Both the position numbers and the translations under genes were made by a program. Positions 8,599 to 16,784 of a stretch of DNA of 64,000 nucleotides are shown piece by piece (position 1 is the first letter of the stretch; each line of letters starts with the position of its first letter). The stretch is taken from positions 1 to 64,000 of the forward strand of contig NZ_WIAQ01000009.1 of assembly GCF_009466385.1 (NCBI RefSeq), given 5' to 3'. The notes under the pieces were generated by a model. The model was not told the origin of the DNA, ran no database searches, and saw only the letters and a program-made list of their open reading frames with translations. The DNA is from Peribacillus tepidiphilus (lineage in GTDB: Bacteria > Bacillota > Bacilli > Bacillales > DSM-1321).

Positions 8599-9700
8599 AT
8601 GGAATTAGCAGAAATTCGTAATGAACTTGAAAAAACAGCTAAGAAATTAGCGGACTTTAGGGGGTCTCTTTGACTTAGAAGAAAAAGAGGCGCGTATCGC
8701 AGAGCTTGATGAGATCATGACAGATCCGAATTTCTGGAATGACCAGCAAGCTGCGCAAGCGATTATTAATGAAGCAAATGCTTTGAAGGATATAGTTGGA
8801 AAATTTAACAATCTAAATGAAACGTATGAGAATTTAGAACTGACGTATGAGCTTGTGAAGGAAGAAAATGATGACGAGCTGCAAGCAGAGCTTGTGGAAG
8901 AAATGAAGGAGCTCACAACGAATATGAATGAGTTTGAGCTTCAGTTATTACTAAGCGAGCCATACGATAAAAATAACGCCATCTTGGAGCTTCATCCAGG
9001 TGCTGGTGGTACGGAATCACAGGACTGGGGTTCTATGCTTTTGCGTATGTATACACGCTGGGCAGAGAAAAAAGGCTTCAAGGTTGAAACGCTTGATTAC
9101 CTAGCTGGGGATGAAGCGGGAATCAAAAGTGTCACCCTATTAATTAAGGGACACAATGCCTACGGTTATTTAAAAGCGGAAAAAGGAGTTCATCGTCTCG
9201 TTCGTATTTCTCCGTTTGACGCTTCAGGCCGTCGCCACACTTCTTTTGTAAGCTGTGAGGTTATGCCTGAGTTTAACAACGAAATTGAAATCGAAGTTCG
9301 TCCTGAAGACTTAAAGGTTGACACGTACCGTTCAAGCGGTGCCGGCGGTCAGCACATCAACACAACTGATTCAGCTGTCCGCATTACACATATTCCTACG
9401 GGGATTGTCGTAACGTGTCAAACGGAGCGTTCGCAGATCAAAAACCGTGAGCGTGCGATGAACATGTTAAAAGCGAAGCTATACCAAAAGAAAATTGAAG
9501 AACAGCAATCCGAGCTTGAAGAACTTCGTGGTGAGCAAAAGGAAATCGGATGGGGTAGCCAAATCCGTTCTTACGTATTCCACCCGTATTCCTTAGTGAA
9601 GGATCACCGCACAAACACAGAAGTAGGTAACGTTCAAGCTGTTATGGACGGCGATATCGATGTATTCATTAATGCTTATTTGCGTTCGAGATTAAGTTAA
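8599..9700 (+). CDS. prfB: Peptide chain release factor 2, programmed +1 frameshift
   Basis: RF2 releases completed chains at UGA and UAA codons. Translation starts at ATG 8599 (GTGAAGGGT site), runs 24 codons to an in-frame TGA (8671-8673), then continues in the +1 frame from GAC at 8672 to TAA 9700, giving 366 residues, the usual length. The slippery CTT-TGA-C is preceded by the SD-like AGGGGG at 8659-8664, as in the classical autoregulatory site: low RF2 favours frameshifting. The GGQ peptidyl-hydrolysis motif is seen as [17 protein letters not shown], and the stop-recognition region is present. A gene caller would see only the 8717 onward part. Confidence 0.98.
8659..8674 (+). promoter_or_regulatory. 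prfB +1 recoding site
   Basis: AGGGGGTCTCTTTGAC contains the internal SD (AGGGGG), the CTT slip codon and the UGA stop followed by C. It differs by two bases from the E. coli site and encodes feedback control of RF2 level. Confidence 0.97.
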
Positions 9701-9708
9701 TTTGAAGA

Positions 9709-9737
9709 GCTGTACCTTTTTGGGGGTACGGCTTTTC
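9709..9737 (+). terminator. Terminator of prfB
   Basis: GCTGTACC pairs with GGTACGGC (one G-T pair) and is followed by TTTTCTT. Confidence 0.8.
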
Positions 9738-9840
9738 TTATGTTATGTTGCTGATCCAGTACGCGGAGATATTGGAGCATACAAACTTTTGGTGTACAAC
9801 TTTTCTTTTTTGTTGAATGATTCTCGTTTTTGGGTTTCGC

Positions 9841-10303
9841 TATCGGTCGTCAAGCGGAAAAATCGGTGGTTAAGTTGAATATATCGGTCGTCAGGAGCAA
9901 TATATCGGTCATCAGGAGCAATATATCGGTCGTTAGGCAGAATATATCGGTCGTCAGGCAGAATATATCGGTCGTCAGGCAGAATATATCGGTCGTCAAG
10001 CAGAATATATCGGTCGTCAGGAGCAATATATCGGTCGTCAGGCAGAATATATCGGTCGTCAGGCAGAATATATCGGTCGTCAGGCAGAATATATCGGTCG
10101 TCAGGCAGAATATATCGGTCGTCAAGCAGAATATATCGGTCGTCAGGAGCAATATATCGGTCGTCAGGCAGAATATATTGGTCGTCAGAAAGGAAATATC
10201 GGTCGTCAAGCAGAATATATCGGTCGTCAGGCAGAATATATCGGTCGTCAGGAGCAATATATCGGTCGTTAGGAGCAATATATCCGTCCTCAAGCCGAAT
10301 TTA
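9841..10303. repeat. 21-bp tandem array A1 (22 units)
   Basis: The core ATCGGTCGTCAGGCAGAATAT repeats about 22 times. The word ATCGGT (or a one-base variant) starts at 9842, 9862 and then at 9883 plus exact multiples of 21 up to 10282, so twenty units hold perfect phase. Units vary in the second half (AGGAGCA, AGGCAGA, AAGCAGA). Both strands stay open because 21 is a multiple of three, but there is no ribosome site and the repeated heptapeptide is an artefact of the array. It follows the prfB terminator. Confidence 0.97.
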
Positions 10304-10329
10304 TATGAAGGGAAGTCTCGTTTAAGAGT

Positions 10330-10446
10330 GTCTGATCCAAACATGATCTGTCCCGCTCCAAACATTAATTTTTCCGCACAAGTATGATCTGTCCCGCTCT
10401 AAACATTAATCTGTCCCGCTCTAAATATTAATTTGTCCACATTCTA
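10330..10446. repeat. 21-22 bp tandem array F (about 5 units)
   Basis: A different repeat directly follows array A1: CTGTCCCGCTCTAAACATTA and variants, with the TCCC word recurring at about 10351, 10372, 10392, 10414 and 10436. Spacing is 20-22 bp. The sequence is unrelated to array A1. Confidence 0.85.
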
Positions 10447-10577
10447 AATTATGTTACTTACTTAAACTTTTTTCCTCTTAAATACCATCAGCCAAAATGA
10501 AGATACCATGCCTTTTAATATCTCCCATTACACCTCCCATAAAAATTTTACCCCTTTACCACGTTATCGGGCTGTTA

Positions 10578-10607
10578 TTTACAGGGGAAGCTGGGGAATG
10601 CTATACT
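10578..10607 (+). promoter_or_regulatory. Probable SigA promoter of yvjA
   Basis: TTTACA (10578-10583) and TATACT (10602-10607) with an 18-base spacer lie 60 bases before the start codon. Confidence 0.65.
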
Positions 10608-10666
10608 CTTTTCGGTTTACACTAAGATTAGATACATATACTTCGTAACAGCTCGGAGGATTCAGA

Positions 10667-11536
10667 ATGAAAAAGAGACGAAATCGGGATGTGGAGCGTC
10701 ATCCGCTATTAGAAAAGGTCATAGAATATGGCTATGTTCTTGTTGGATCAGCGATTGTTGCCATTGCTTTTAATGTGTTTTTGTTGCCGAATAGGATTGC
10801 ATCGGGCGGCGTGAGCGGGATTAGTACGATAACAGAAGCTTTGTTTGGAATTGAGCCAGCGTTTGTGCAGTGGGCTTTAAATATTCCGCTTTTTATTGCG
10901 GGGCTTATTTTTTTAGGAGCTCAATTTGGAGTGAAAACGTTAATTGGGACGATCTTTTTGCCTTTCGTTGTGTTTTTGACAAAGGATTGGGAGCCGTGGA
11001 CACATGATCCTTTGCTGGGGGCGATTTGCGGAGGAATCGGAGTCGGGCTTGGATTAGGAATTGTTTTTCGTGGAAAGGCTTCTACAGGTGGAACGGATTT
11101 AGCCGCACAAATTATACATAAATATACAAATCTTTCGTTAGGGACATGCGTGGCTTTTATTGACGGTTTAATCGTTCTCAGTGCAGCCATTGTGTTTGAT
11201 ATTGAAAGAGGACTTTATGCGTTAATCGGTTTATATGTAACAAGTAAAACAATTGACTTAGTTCAAGTGGGTATTGGCCGCTCTAAAATGGCATTAATCA
11301 TTACGAACAAGGAGTTTGAAGTTCGACAAGCTATTTTTGAAAAGATTGACCGAGGTGTAACCAGACTGAATGCAAAGGGTGGGTATACCGAGGACGATCG
11401 CCCTGTCTTGTTATGTGTTGTGGATCAAACAGAATTCACAAAATTGAAACAAGTCGTAAAATCCGTTGATGCTACTGCATTTGTGGTTGTAATGGATGCT
11501 TCAGAGGTTTTAGGCGAGGGTTTTAAAAGGGTTTGA
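10667..11536 (+). CDS. yvjA: YitT/YvjA family membrane protein
   Basis: This 289-residue protein has five or six hydrophobic segments in its first 190 residues (starting VLVGSAIVAIAFNVFLLPN) followed by a soluble C-terminal DUF2179-type domain of about 80 residues (TRLNAKGGYTEDDRPVLLCVV). This is the YitT/YpjC/YvjA architecture. The molecular function is not established. It occupies the yvjA position between prfB and cccB. ATG 10667 follows a CGGAGGA site. Confidence 0.9.
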   Translation: MKKRRNRDVERHPLLEKVIEYGYVLVGSAIVAIAFNVFLLPNRIASGGVSGISTITEALFGIEPAFVQWALNIPLFIAGLIFLGAQFGVKTLIGTIFLPFVVFLTKDWEPWTHDPLLGAICGGIGVGLGLGIVFRGKASTGGTDLAAQIIHKYTNLSLGTCVAFIDGLIVLSAAIVFDIERGLYALIGLYVTSKTIDLVQVGIGRSKMALIITNKEFEVRQAIFEKIDRGVTRLNAKGGYTEDDRPVLLCVVDQTEFTKLKQVVKSVDATAFVVVMDASEVLGEGFKRV

Positions 11537-11585
11537 AAATGGTATAATATTGGTGTATTTGTAAATTTTTTAAGGGGGATTTTTA

Positions 11586-11921
11586 ATGAAAAAGAAGCTA
11601 CTAGCTTTATTAATGGGTACTTCTCTTGTTCTAGCAGCATGTGGCGGTGGCGATGAGGCGAAAGATAAGCCGGCAGAAGGCGGTACAACAACGACTGCTG
11701 ATGCTGGTGATGCTGCAAAGCTTTATGAAAACAAATGCTCAAGCTGTCACGGACAAAACCTTGAAGGCGGCGTAGGTCCTTCCCTTGAAAAAGTCGGAGG
11801 AAAACTTGATCAAGCTGGTATTGAAAAAATCATTACTGAAGGAAAAGGTGCAATGCCTGCTGGATTACTTCAAGGTGAAGAAGCTTCTAAAGTTGCTTCT
11901 TGGTTAGCTGAGAAGAAATAA
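11586..11921 (+). CDS. cccB: Cytochrome c551, lipid-anchored
   Basis: This 111-residue small c-type cytochrome carries electrons on the outer face of the membrane. The signal peptide ends in a lipobox (LVLAACGGG), so the mature protein is anchored through Cys20. A low-complexity linker precedes the heme domain, which has the CSSCH heme attachment motif and a downstream Met ligand in GAMPAG. ATG 11586 follows AAGGGGG. Position after yvjA and before ftsE matches B. subtilis cccB. Confidence 0.96.
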   Translation: MKKKLLALLMGTSLVLAACGGGDEAKDKPAEGGTTTTADAGDAAKLYENKCSSCHGQNLEGGVGPSLEKVGGKLDQAGIEKIITEGKGAMPAGLLQGEEASKVASWLAEKK

Positions 11922-11944
11922 TCAACTAGAGCTACATATAATGG

Positions 11945-11982
11945 AAGAACGTTCTGCTGTTTATTGCGGGACGTTCTTTATT
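11945..11982 (+). terminator. Terminator of cccB
   Basis: AAGAACGT pairs with ACGTTCTT across an inner GC pair region and is followed by TATT. Confidence 0.7.
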
Positions 11983-11989
11983 CATCTTC

Positions 11990-12085
11990 CTCCCCATTCA
12001 TGTTTCCTCGCTCGAAATTCGCGTTTCCTTCCTCGCAATTCACGCATCTTACTTGCAATTCGCGTTTCCTTATTCACAATTCACA
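11990..12085. repeat. 21-bp tandem array E (5 units)
   Basis: Units of the form AATTCGCGTTTCCTTCCTCGC recur with ATTC at 11996, 12017, 12038, 12058 and 12079 (steps 21, 21, 20, 21). The sequence is unrelated to the other arrays. It begins just after the cccB terminator. Confidence 0.85.
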
Positions 12086-12233
12086 ATTCCCCACAAGCTT
12101 TATGGTTTATTAAAGCCCAATTCAATAGAATCCTCTTAAACTTCAATGATCCACTTTCTTTAAACTATCTGAAAATTCTCATCCGGTTGAAATATAAATG
12201 TAATATTTTTTTTCATGAAATGACAAAATTTGA

Positions 12234-12242
12234 TGTTATAAT
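12234..12242 (+). promoter_or_regulatory. Extended -10 promoter of ftsEX
   Basis: TGTTATAAT (12234-12242) is an extended -10 element; no good -35 is seen. It would give a 5' leader of about 230 bases before ftsE. The leader contains complementary blocks, for example AGACAAAC near 12331 and GTTTGTCG near 12389, so it may be structured. Confidence 0.5.
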
Positions 12243-12480
12243 GGCTTTGTGGCGAAAACGGTAAAAAAATGTATTTTTTTTTGAACATCTTAGAAGATAA
12301 AGCTTGCGAAAAGCAGGCTTTTAGATTTGTAGACAAACGATCGTATTCGAATTAAGGTGTTGATCGGAAAACAAGAGTGTGACTTTGTTTGTCGATAGAC
12401 TAAAAGCTTGTCGAATCCAGGCTGTGCATAAATTATTGCTTTTTTACACGGAGGTATAAAAGCGAACAGGTGGTTTTTTT

Positions 12481-13167
12481 ATGATAGAAATGAAGGATGT
12501 ATTCAAAACGTATCCAAACGGTGTTAGTGCCGTTAACGGAATTAACGTTAAGATTAAACAAGGCGAGTTTGTGTATGTGGTTGGTCCGAGCGGTGCAGGA
12601 AAGTCAACCTTTATTAAAATGATATACCGTGAAGAAAAACCAACTCGTGGAGATGTTATTGTCAATGGCGTGAACCTGTCTAAGATTCGCAACTCGAAGG
12701 TTCCGTTATTTAGAAGAAATATCGGGGTGGTATTCCAGGATTTCAAGCTTCTTCCGACTCTTACTGCCTATGAAAATATTGCATTTGCAATGGAAGTCAT
12801 AGAAGAGCATCCTTCCGAAATCAAAAAACGTGTAATGGAAGTGCTCGATTTAGTAGGGTTAAAGCATAAAGCAAGAATGCTTCCAACTGAGCTTTCAGGG
12901 GGAGAACAGCAGCGTGTTTCGATTGCACGCTCGATCGTAAATTCACCAAAAGTCGTGATTGCAGATGAGCCGACTGGAAACCTTGACCCGGATACTTCTT
13001 GGGAGATTATGAATATTTTTGAAGAAATCAATAATCGTGGAACAACGATTGTGATGGCTACTCATAACAAAGAGATCGTCGACAATTTAAAGCATCGTGT
13101 TATTGCAATTGAAAATGGCAAGATTATTCGCGATGAGCAAAGAGGTGACTATGGATATGCATATTAG
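12481..13167 (+). CDS. ftsE: Cell division ABC transporter ATPase FtsE
   Basis: FtsE is the cytoplasmic ATPase of the FtsEX complex, which controls a peptidoglycan hydrolase across the membrane. The 228 residues show Walker A (GPSGAGKST), the ABC signature (LSGGEQQR) and Walker B (VVIADEPTGNLD). An AGGTGG site precedes ATG 12481. The gene overlaps ftsX by 11 bases. Confidence 0.98.
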   Translation: MIEMKDVFKTYPNGVSAVNGINVKIKQGEFVYVVGPSGAGKSTFIKMIYREEKPTRGDVIVNGVNLSKIRNSKVPLFRRNIGVVFQDFKLLPTLTAYENIAFAMEVIEEHPSEIKKRVMEVLDLVGLKHKARMLPTELSGGEQQRVSIARSIVNSPKVVIADEPTGNLDPDTSWEIMNIFEEINNRGTTIVMATHNKEIVDNLKHRVIAIENGKIIRDEQRGDYGYAY

Positions 13168-14050
13168 AACCCTTGGTCGCCATTTTAGAGAAAGCATTAA
13201 GAGCTTGGGCCGCAATGGCTGGATGACGTTTGCATCGGTTAGTGCCGTTACAGTAACGCTTCTGCTCGTTGGCGTTTTCTTTGTGATCATGATGAACATT
13301 AACAACATTACCTCTAACATTGAAAAAGATGTTGAAATACGAGTTCATATAGATCAAGCAGCAACTAAGCAAGACCAAGAAGCGATTGGGAAAAAAATTG
13401 AAAAAATTCCAGAGGTGGACAAGGTCAGATTCTCCCCTAAGGAAGAAGAGCTTACCAATTTAATTAAAAACTTAGGTGAAGACGGAGAAGTATATAAGCC
13501 GTTTGAACAAGATAATCCATTAATGGATGTATATGTAGTCAAAACAAAAACACCTCAGGATGTAATAAAAGTAGCCAAGCAAATTGAAGCATACGAGTAT
13601 GTTCAATCTGTGAAATATGGACAAGGTTATGTAGAAAAACTTTTCCATTTCGTTGATATCACTCGTAATATCGGAATTGCTTTAATAGTAGGCTTGCTAT
13701 TTACAGCTATGTTCCTTATTTCTAACACAATCAAGATTACAATTGTTGCTAGAAGAAAAGAAATCGAGATTATGAGATTGGTTGGAGCGACAAATTCCTT
13801 CATTCGTTGGCCTTTCTTCCTTGAAGGGCTTTGGCTTGGAGTACTTGGAGCCATTATCCCTATAATTTTGATTTCGACAGCTTACTATAATCTTTACGAA
13901 TATGTAACGCCAAAAATCTCAATAAAGTTTGTGGAATTGTTGAAATTCAGTCCATTTGTTTATCAAATATCTGGCATATTAATTTTGCTAGGTGGACTGA
14001 TTGGTGTTTGGGGAAGCTTAATGTCTGTCAGAAAGTTTTTGAAGGTTTAA
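13157..14050 (+). CDS. ftsX: Cell division ABC transporter permease FtsX
   Basis: FtsX is the membrane partner of FtsE. The 297-residue protein has one N-terminal transmembrane segment, an extracellular loop of about 120 residues that contacts the hydrolase, and three C-terminal segments with the FtsX/MacB fold. I chose ATG 13157 (MHIRTLGRHFRES) because the family begins at this point and GAGGTG lies nine bases upstream; ATG 13151 is an alternative. It overlaps the end of ftsE. Confidence 0.96.
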   Translation: MHIRTLGRHFRESIKSLGRNGWMTFASVSAVTVTLLLVGVFFVIMMNINNITSNIEKDVEIRVHIDQAATKQDQEAIGKKIEKIPEVDKVRFSPKEEELTNLIKNLGEDGEVYKPFEQDNPLMDVYVVKTKTPQDVIKVAKQIEAYEYVQSVKYGQGYVEKLFHFVDITRNIGIALIVGLLFTAMFLISNTIKITIVARRKEIEIMRLVGATNSFIRWPFFLEGLWLGVLGAIIPIILISTAYYNLYEYVTPKISIKFVELLKFSPFVYQISGILILLGGLIGVWGSLMSVRKFLKV

Positions 14051-14059
14051 TAGATTGGG

Positions 14060-14093
14060 AGACGGTGCATGTTTGAGAGAGCATGACCCGTCT
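14060..14093 (+). other. Hairpin between ftsX and M23 gene
   Basis: AGACGG...GCATG pairs with CATG...CCGTCT; no T tract follows, so it is more likely an RNA processing or stability hairpin than a full terminator. Confidence 0.45.
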
Positions 14094-14171
14094 TCACTCC
14101 ATTTTAAAAACAACTCTTAAGCACAAAGACTGTAGGGTCTAGCGGGAAGAGATGGAAAGGGGAGAATAGAA

Positions 14172-15443
14172 TTGAAGAAGAAGGCACTTATTCTGAATAC
14201 AGTACTTATGCTTGGTGTAGGCAGTTTGTTATCTGTACCAGGTGTAAATGCAGCATCCATCAGCGACATGGAAAGTAAAAAACAAAAAATTCAAGAGCAA
14301 CGTTCAGATGTTCAATCTGATATACATAATGCTGAAAAGGAAATTAATCGCTTACAAAATGAGCAAGAAAAATTAAATGCTGAAATTAAAAAGTTAGACA
14401 TTTCCATCAGTGATACAAACCAAAAAATCCGTGAAAAAAATGAGCAAATAGCTCAAACGAAAGCGGAAATTGAAAAATTAAAAGCAGAAATCGAAGTTTT
14501 AAAGGAGCGAATCATAAAGCGAAATGAGGTCTTAAAAGAGCGCGCACGCTCCTTCCAGCAGACAGGCGGTAATGTCAGCTATCTTGAGGTATTGTTAGGG
14601 GCAACAAGCTTTAGTGACTTCATAGACCGTGTTAGTGCGATTTCTACTATTATAGAAGCAGACCAGGATATTCTTCGCCAGCATGAAGAAGATAAGAAGA
14701 ACCTTGAGCTTAAACAAAAGCAAGTAGAAGAGAAACTAGCAAGCTTAGAAACGATGAAGCAAGAGCTTGAAGGGATGAAAGCTGAGCTTGAGCAGCAGCG
14801 TAAGAAAAAAGATCAAATTATGGCGCAGCTACAAGAAAAAGAAAAGCATGTTGAAGAGGAAAAGTTAAGCTTACAAGAAGAAGCTGAAATTTTAGCGGCT
14901 CAACAAGCAGCTATTGAAAAAGCGATCCAGCTTGAAAAGAAACGTCGAGCAGAATTGGAAGCAGCAAGAAAGCGTGCAGCCGGACAAGCTAAGGGAAATA
15001 GTTCTTCTGGCGGTTCTTCCGAAACATACTTGCCTCCAGTTTCTTCTGGTTCATTTACTAGACCTGCTTCAGGCCGATTATCTTCCACATTTGGTCCAAG
15101 ATGGGGTAAGTTCCATTACGGAATTGACATAGCGGCACGTGGAGATGTTCCAGTCGTATCAGCTGCAGACGGAGTGGTGGTACGCGCTTACTACTCTTCC
15201 ACATACGGTAACTGCGTATTCATTTCTCATTCTATTGATGGCCAGATCTTCACAACAGTTTATGCTCACTTAGATTCGATAAGTGTTGGAACGGGTCAAA
15301 CCGTTTCTAAAGGTCAAATGATCGGCTATATGGGTAACACTGGACGTTCATACGGACAGCATCTACATTTTGAGCTGCACAAAGGACCTTGGACAGCGTC
15401 TAAAAGCAATGCAGTCGATCCTTTAAGATATGTGCCGATTTAA
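14172..15443 (+). CDS. Coiled-coil M23 peptidase, FtsEX-linked murein hydrolase
   Basis: This 423-residue exported protein has a signal peptide (cleavage after GVNA, about residue 28), a long coiled-coil region (about 30-265, two blocks), a Ser/Gly-rich linker and a C-terminal M23 (LytM) domain. The zinc ligands are present: HYGID supplies H and D, and HLHFE supplies the HxH. Unlike E. coli EnvC it therefore looks catalytically active. It starts at TTG 14172 behind AAGGGGAG, directly after ftsEX. Inference: it is the hydrolase switched by FtsEX, the job done by CwlO in B. subtilis. Confidence 0.9.
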   Translation: MKKKALILNTVLMLGVGSLLSVPGVNAASISDMESKKQKIQEQRSDVQSDIHNAEKEINRLQNEQEKLNAEIKKLDISISDTNQKIREKNEQIAQTKAEIEKLKAEIEVLKERIIKRNEVLKERARSFQQTGGNVSYLEVLLGATSFSDFIDRVSAISTIIEADQDILRQHEEDKKNLELKQKQVEEKLASLETMKQELEGMKAELEQQRKKKDQIMAQLQEKEKHVEEEKLSLQEEAEILAAQQAAIEKAIQLEKKRRAELEAARKRAAGQAKGNSSSGGSSETYLPPVSSGSFTRPASGRLSSTFGPRWGKFHYGIDIAARGDVPVVSAADGVVVRAYYSSTYGNCVFISHSIDGQIFTTVYAHLDSISVGTGQTVSKGQMIGYMGNTGRSYGQHLHFELHKGPWTASKSNAVDPLRYVPI

Positions 15444-15500
15444 TCGATGGTGCTCAAAAATATTTGCGTGAACTAAAAAGTAGTCGAATAGGGATACGTG

Positions 15501-15538
15501 AAACAGCTTGGTAACATTTTTTACCAAGCTGTTTTTTT
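15501..15538 (+). terminator. Terminator after M23 peptidase gene
   Basis: A 14-bp perfect stem (AAACAGCTTGGTAA with TTACCAAGCTGTTT) is followed by a T run. Confidence 0.95.
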
Positions 15539-15670
15539 ATAGTGTATAATTAGGGTAAGAAGGCATTGTGAATAAGAAAGGATCATTTACAGTTCCCTGT
15601 TAGTTTTGAGTCCTTACATTTGAATGCCTGGGAGCAGATTCGCCATATTAAATATGGGAGGTTACGGGAG

Positions 15671-16276
15671 ATGATTGTAAAATGGATCGTTTGCCACGTG
15701 CCGGATGAATGGAGGGCTGATTTTTCCAAAGCCCAAGAGGATTGGAAAGCGTTACGTCATGTTGAAGGGTTTTTCGGTCAGATTGGGGGCTGGGACATCC
15801 ATACCAAGTCGGATGCTTGCATTCTGGGACTCTGGGAAAATTGGAAGTCCTATCATTATTTTATGAATCACATACATGATGATATTTTTACTTCTAGTAA
15901 TCAGGGTCAATTCTATGAATCTATATCTGTTGCATTATGCGAAACTCTTTTTAAAACTCCAGGATCCACTAACGAGCTTCTTACTTCGCTCCAAGAAGGG
16001 AAGATCGTAAGAGTTGCTGAAGGGATTGTTTACAAGGATTCTGAACAATATTTTGCCAATTTGCAAAGGATGAAGGAAGCAGGCGGAATGCTTTCGGGAG
16101 CGTTCTGCGAAATTGTTGGTCCAAATCCGAAGTACCTTATAACAACCATATGGAAGGATTCATCTCAACCTCTTTCCTTTTTACGAAGCAACGGAGAGTT
16201 TGTAAAAGAGCGGCTTATCGTGTTGGAAGATTCATGGAAAGTAGTAAGGGAAGACTATTATAAACAGGTACCTTAG
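15671..16276 (+). CDS. YdbC-like (DUF4937) protein
   Basis: This 201-residue soluble protein has two similar halves that read like a tandem dimeric alpha-beta-barrel fold: the first begins MIVKWIVCHVPDEW and the second near residue 115. It resembles the B. subtilis YdbC (DUF4937) family, whose function is unknown. I place the start at ATG 15671 behind GTTACGGGAG because the conserved part begins there; a longer frame to 15620 lacks a ribosome site. It stands alone between two terminators. Confidence 0.6.
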   Translation: MIVKWIVCHVPDEWRADFSKAQEDWKALRHVEGFFGQIGGWDIHTKSDACILGLWENWKSYHYFMNHIHDDIFTSSNQGQFYESISVALCETLFKTPGSTNELLTSLQEGKIVRVAEGIVYKDSEQYFANLQRMKEAGGMLSGAFCEIVGPNPKYLITTIWKDSSQPLSFLRSNGEFVKERLIVLEDSWKVVREDYYKQVP

Positions 16277-16534
16277 GATATTCTGGAGTGTTTTGGTAAA
16301 GATTTTTTTAAATGTGCTCTTCACAAGGAAGCCTCAAAAATGGCTGGGGATACGGCGGTGCATTGGCAAAAGGTGAAATTCCGGTTTGGAGCTTTTTTGG
16401 CGAAGGAATTGGGCTATTACGAGTTTTCATGTCATTGATCTGCATAATCGTGAGCTTCGTTATGAAAAAAACATATAAAAAAACTATTTCGTAAGGTCTA
16501 TTTCGTACAAGCTATGAATAAATATAAAGCAAAG

Positions 16535-16567
16535 AAGACATCCACATTGTGTGTGATGTCTTTTTTC
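16535..16567 (+). terminator. Terminator between YdbC-like gene and ctpB
   Basis: AAGACATCCACA pairs with TGTGTGATGTCTT and is followed by six T. Confidence 0.9.
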
Positions 16568-16784
16568 ATAAGTGCAACTACGCCTCTGTCTTCGCCTTTG
16601 TAAGGCTCGCCAATCGACGAGTTTTCTTTACTAAATAACGGTTTTTGTAGGGGCACAGACCTAGATTAAGAGGAAACGTCCTAACCATATACTACAAAAT
16701 TAGTAAGCAGACCATTCCCAGCACAATATGTATACGAGTCTCAGAATCGTTTAATACAAGGTCTCCTTAAGGAAGGGGATAAAT
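16568..16784. other. Spacer before ctpB
   Basis: No gene, repeat or clear promoter is seen. A ribosome site (AAGGAAGGGG) lies at the ctpB end. A 60-codon frame upstream (16312-16494) lacks a start signal and was not accepted. Confidence 0.5.

Noticed and set aside
9841-10303. CRISPR array
   Set aside because: Units are contiguous 21-bp tandem copies without unique spacers, and no cas genes are present.
9830-10387. Long open frames on both strands with heptapeptide repeats (ISVVRQN and its antisense)
   Set aside because: They come from the 21-bp DNA repeat, whose length is a multiple of three. There is no ribosome site, and similar arrays at other loci do not keep a frame.
11941-12264. 107-codon frame after cccB
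   Set aside because: It runs through the cccB terminator and array E; composition is that of the repeat, with no start signal.
16312-16494. 60-codon frame with a hydrophobic tail
   Set aside because: It has no ribosome site and lies between a gene end and a terminator; coding is unsupported.
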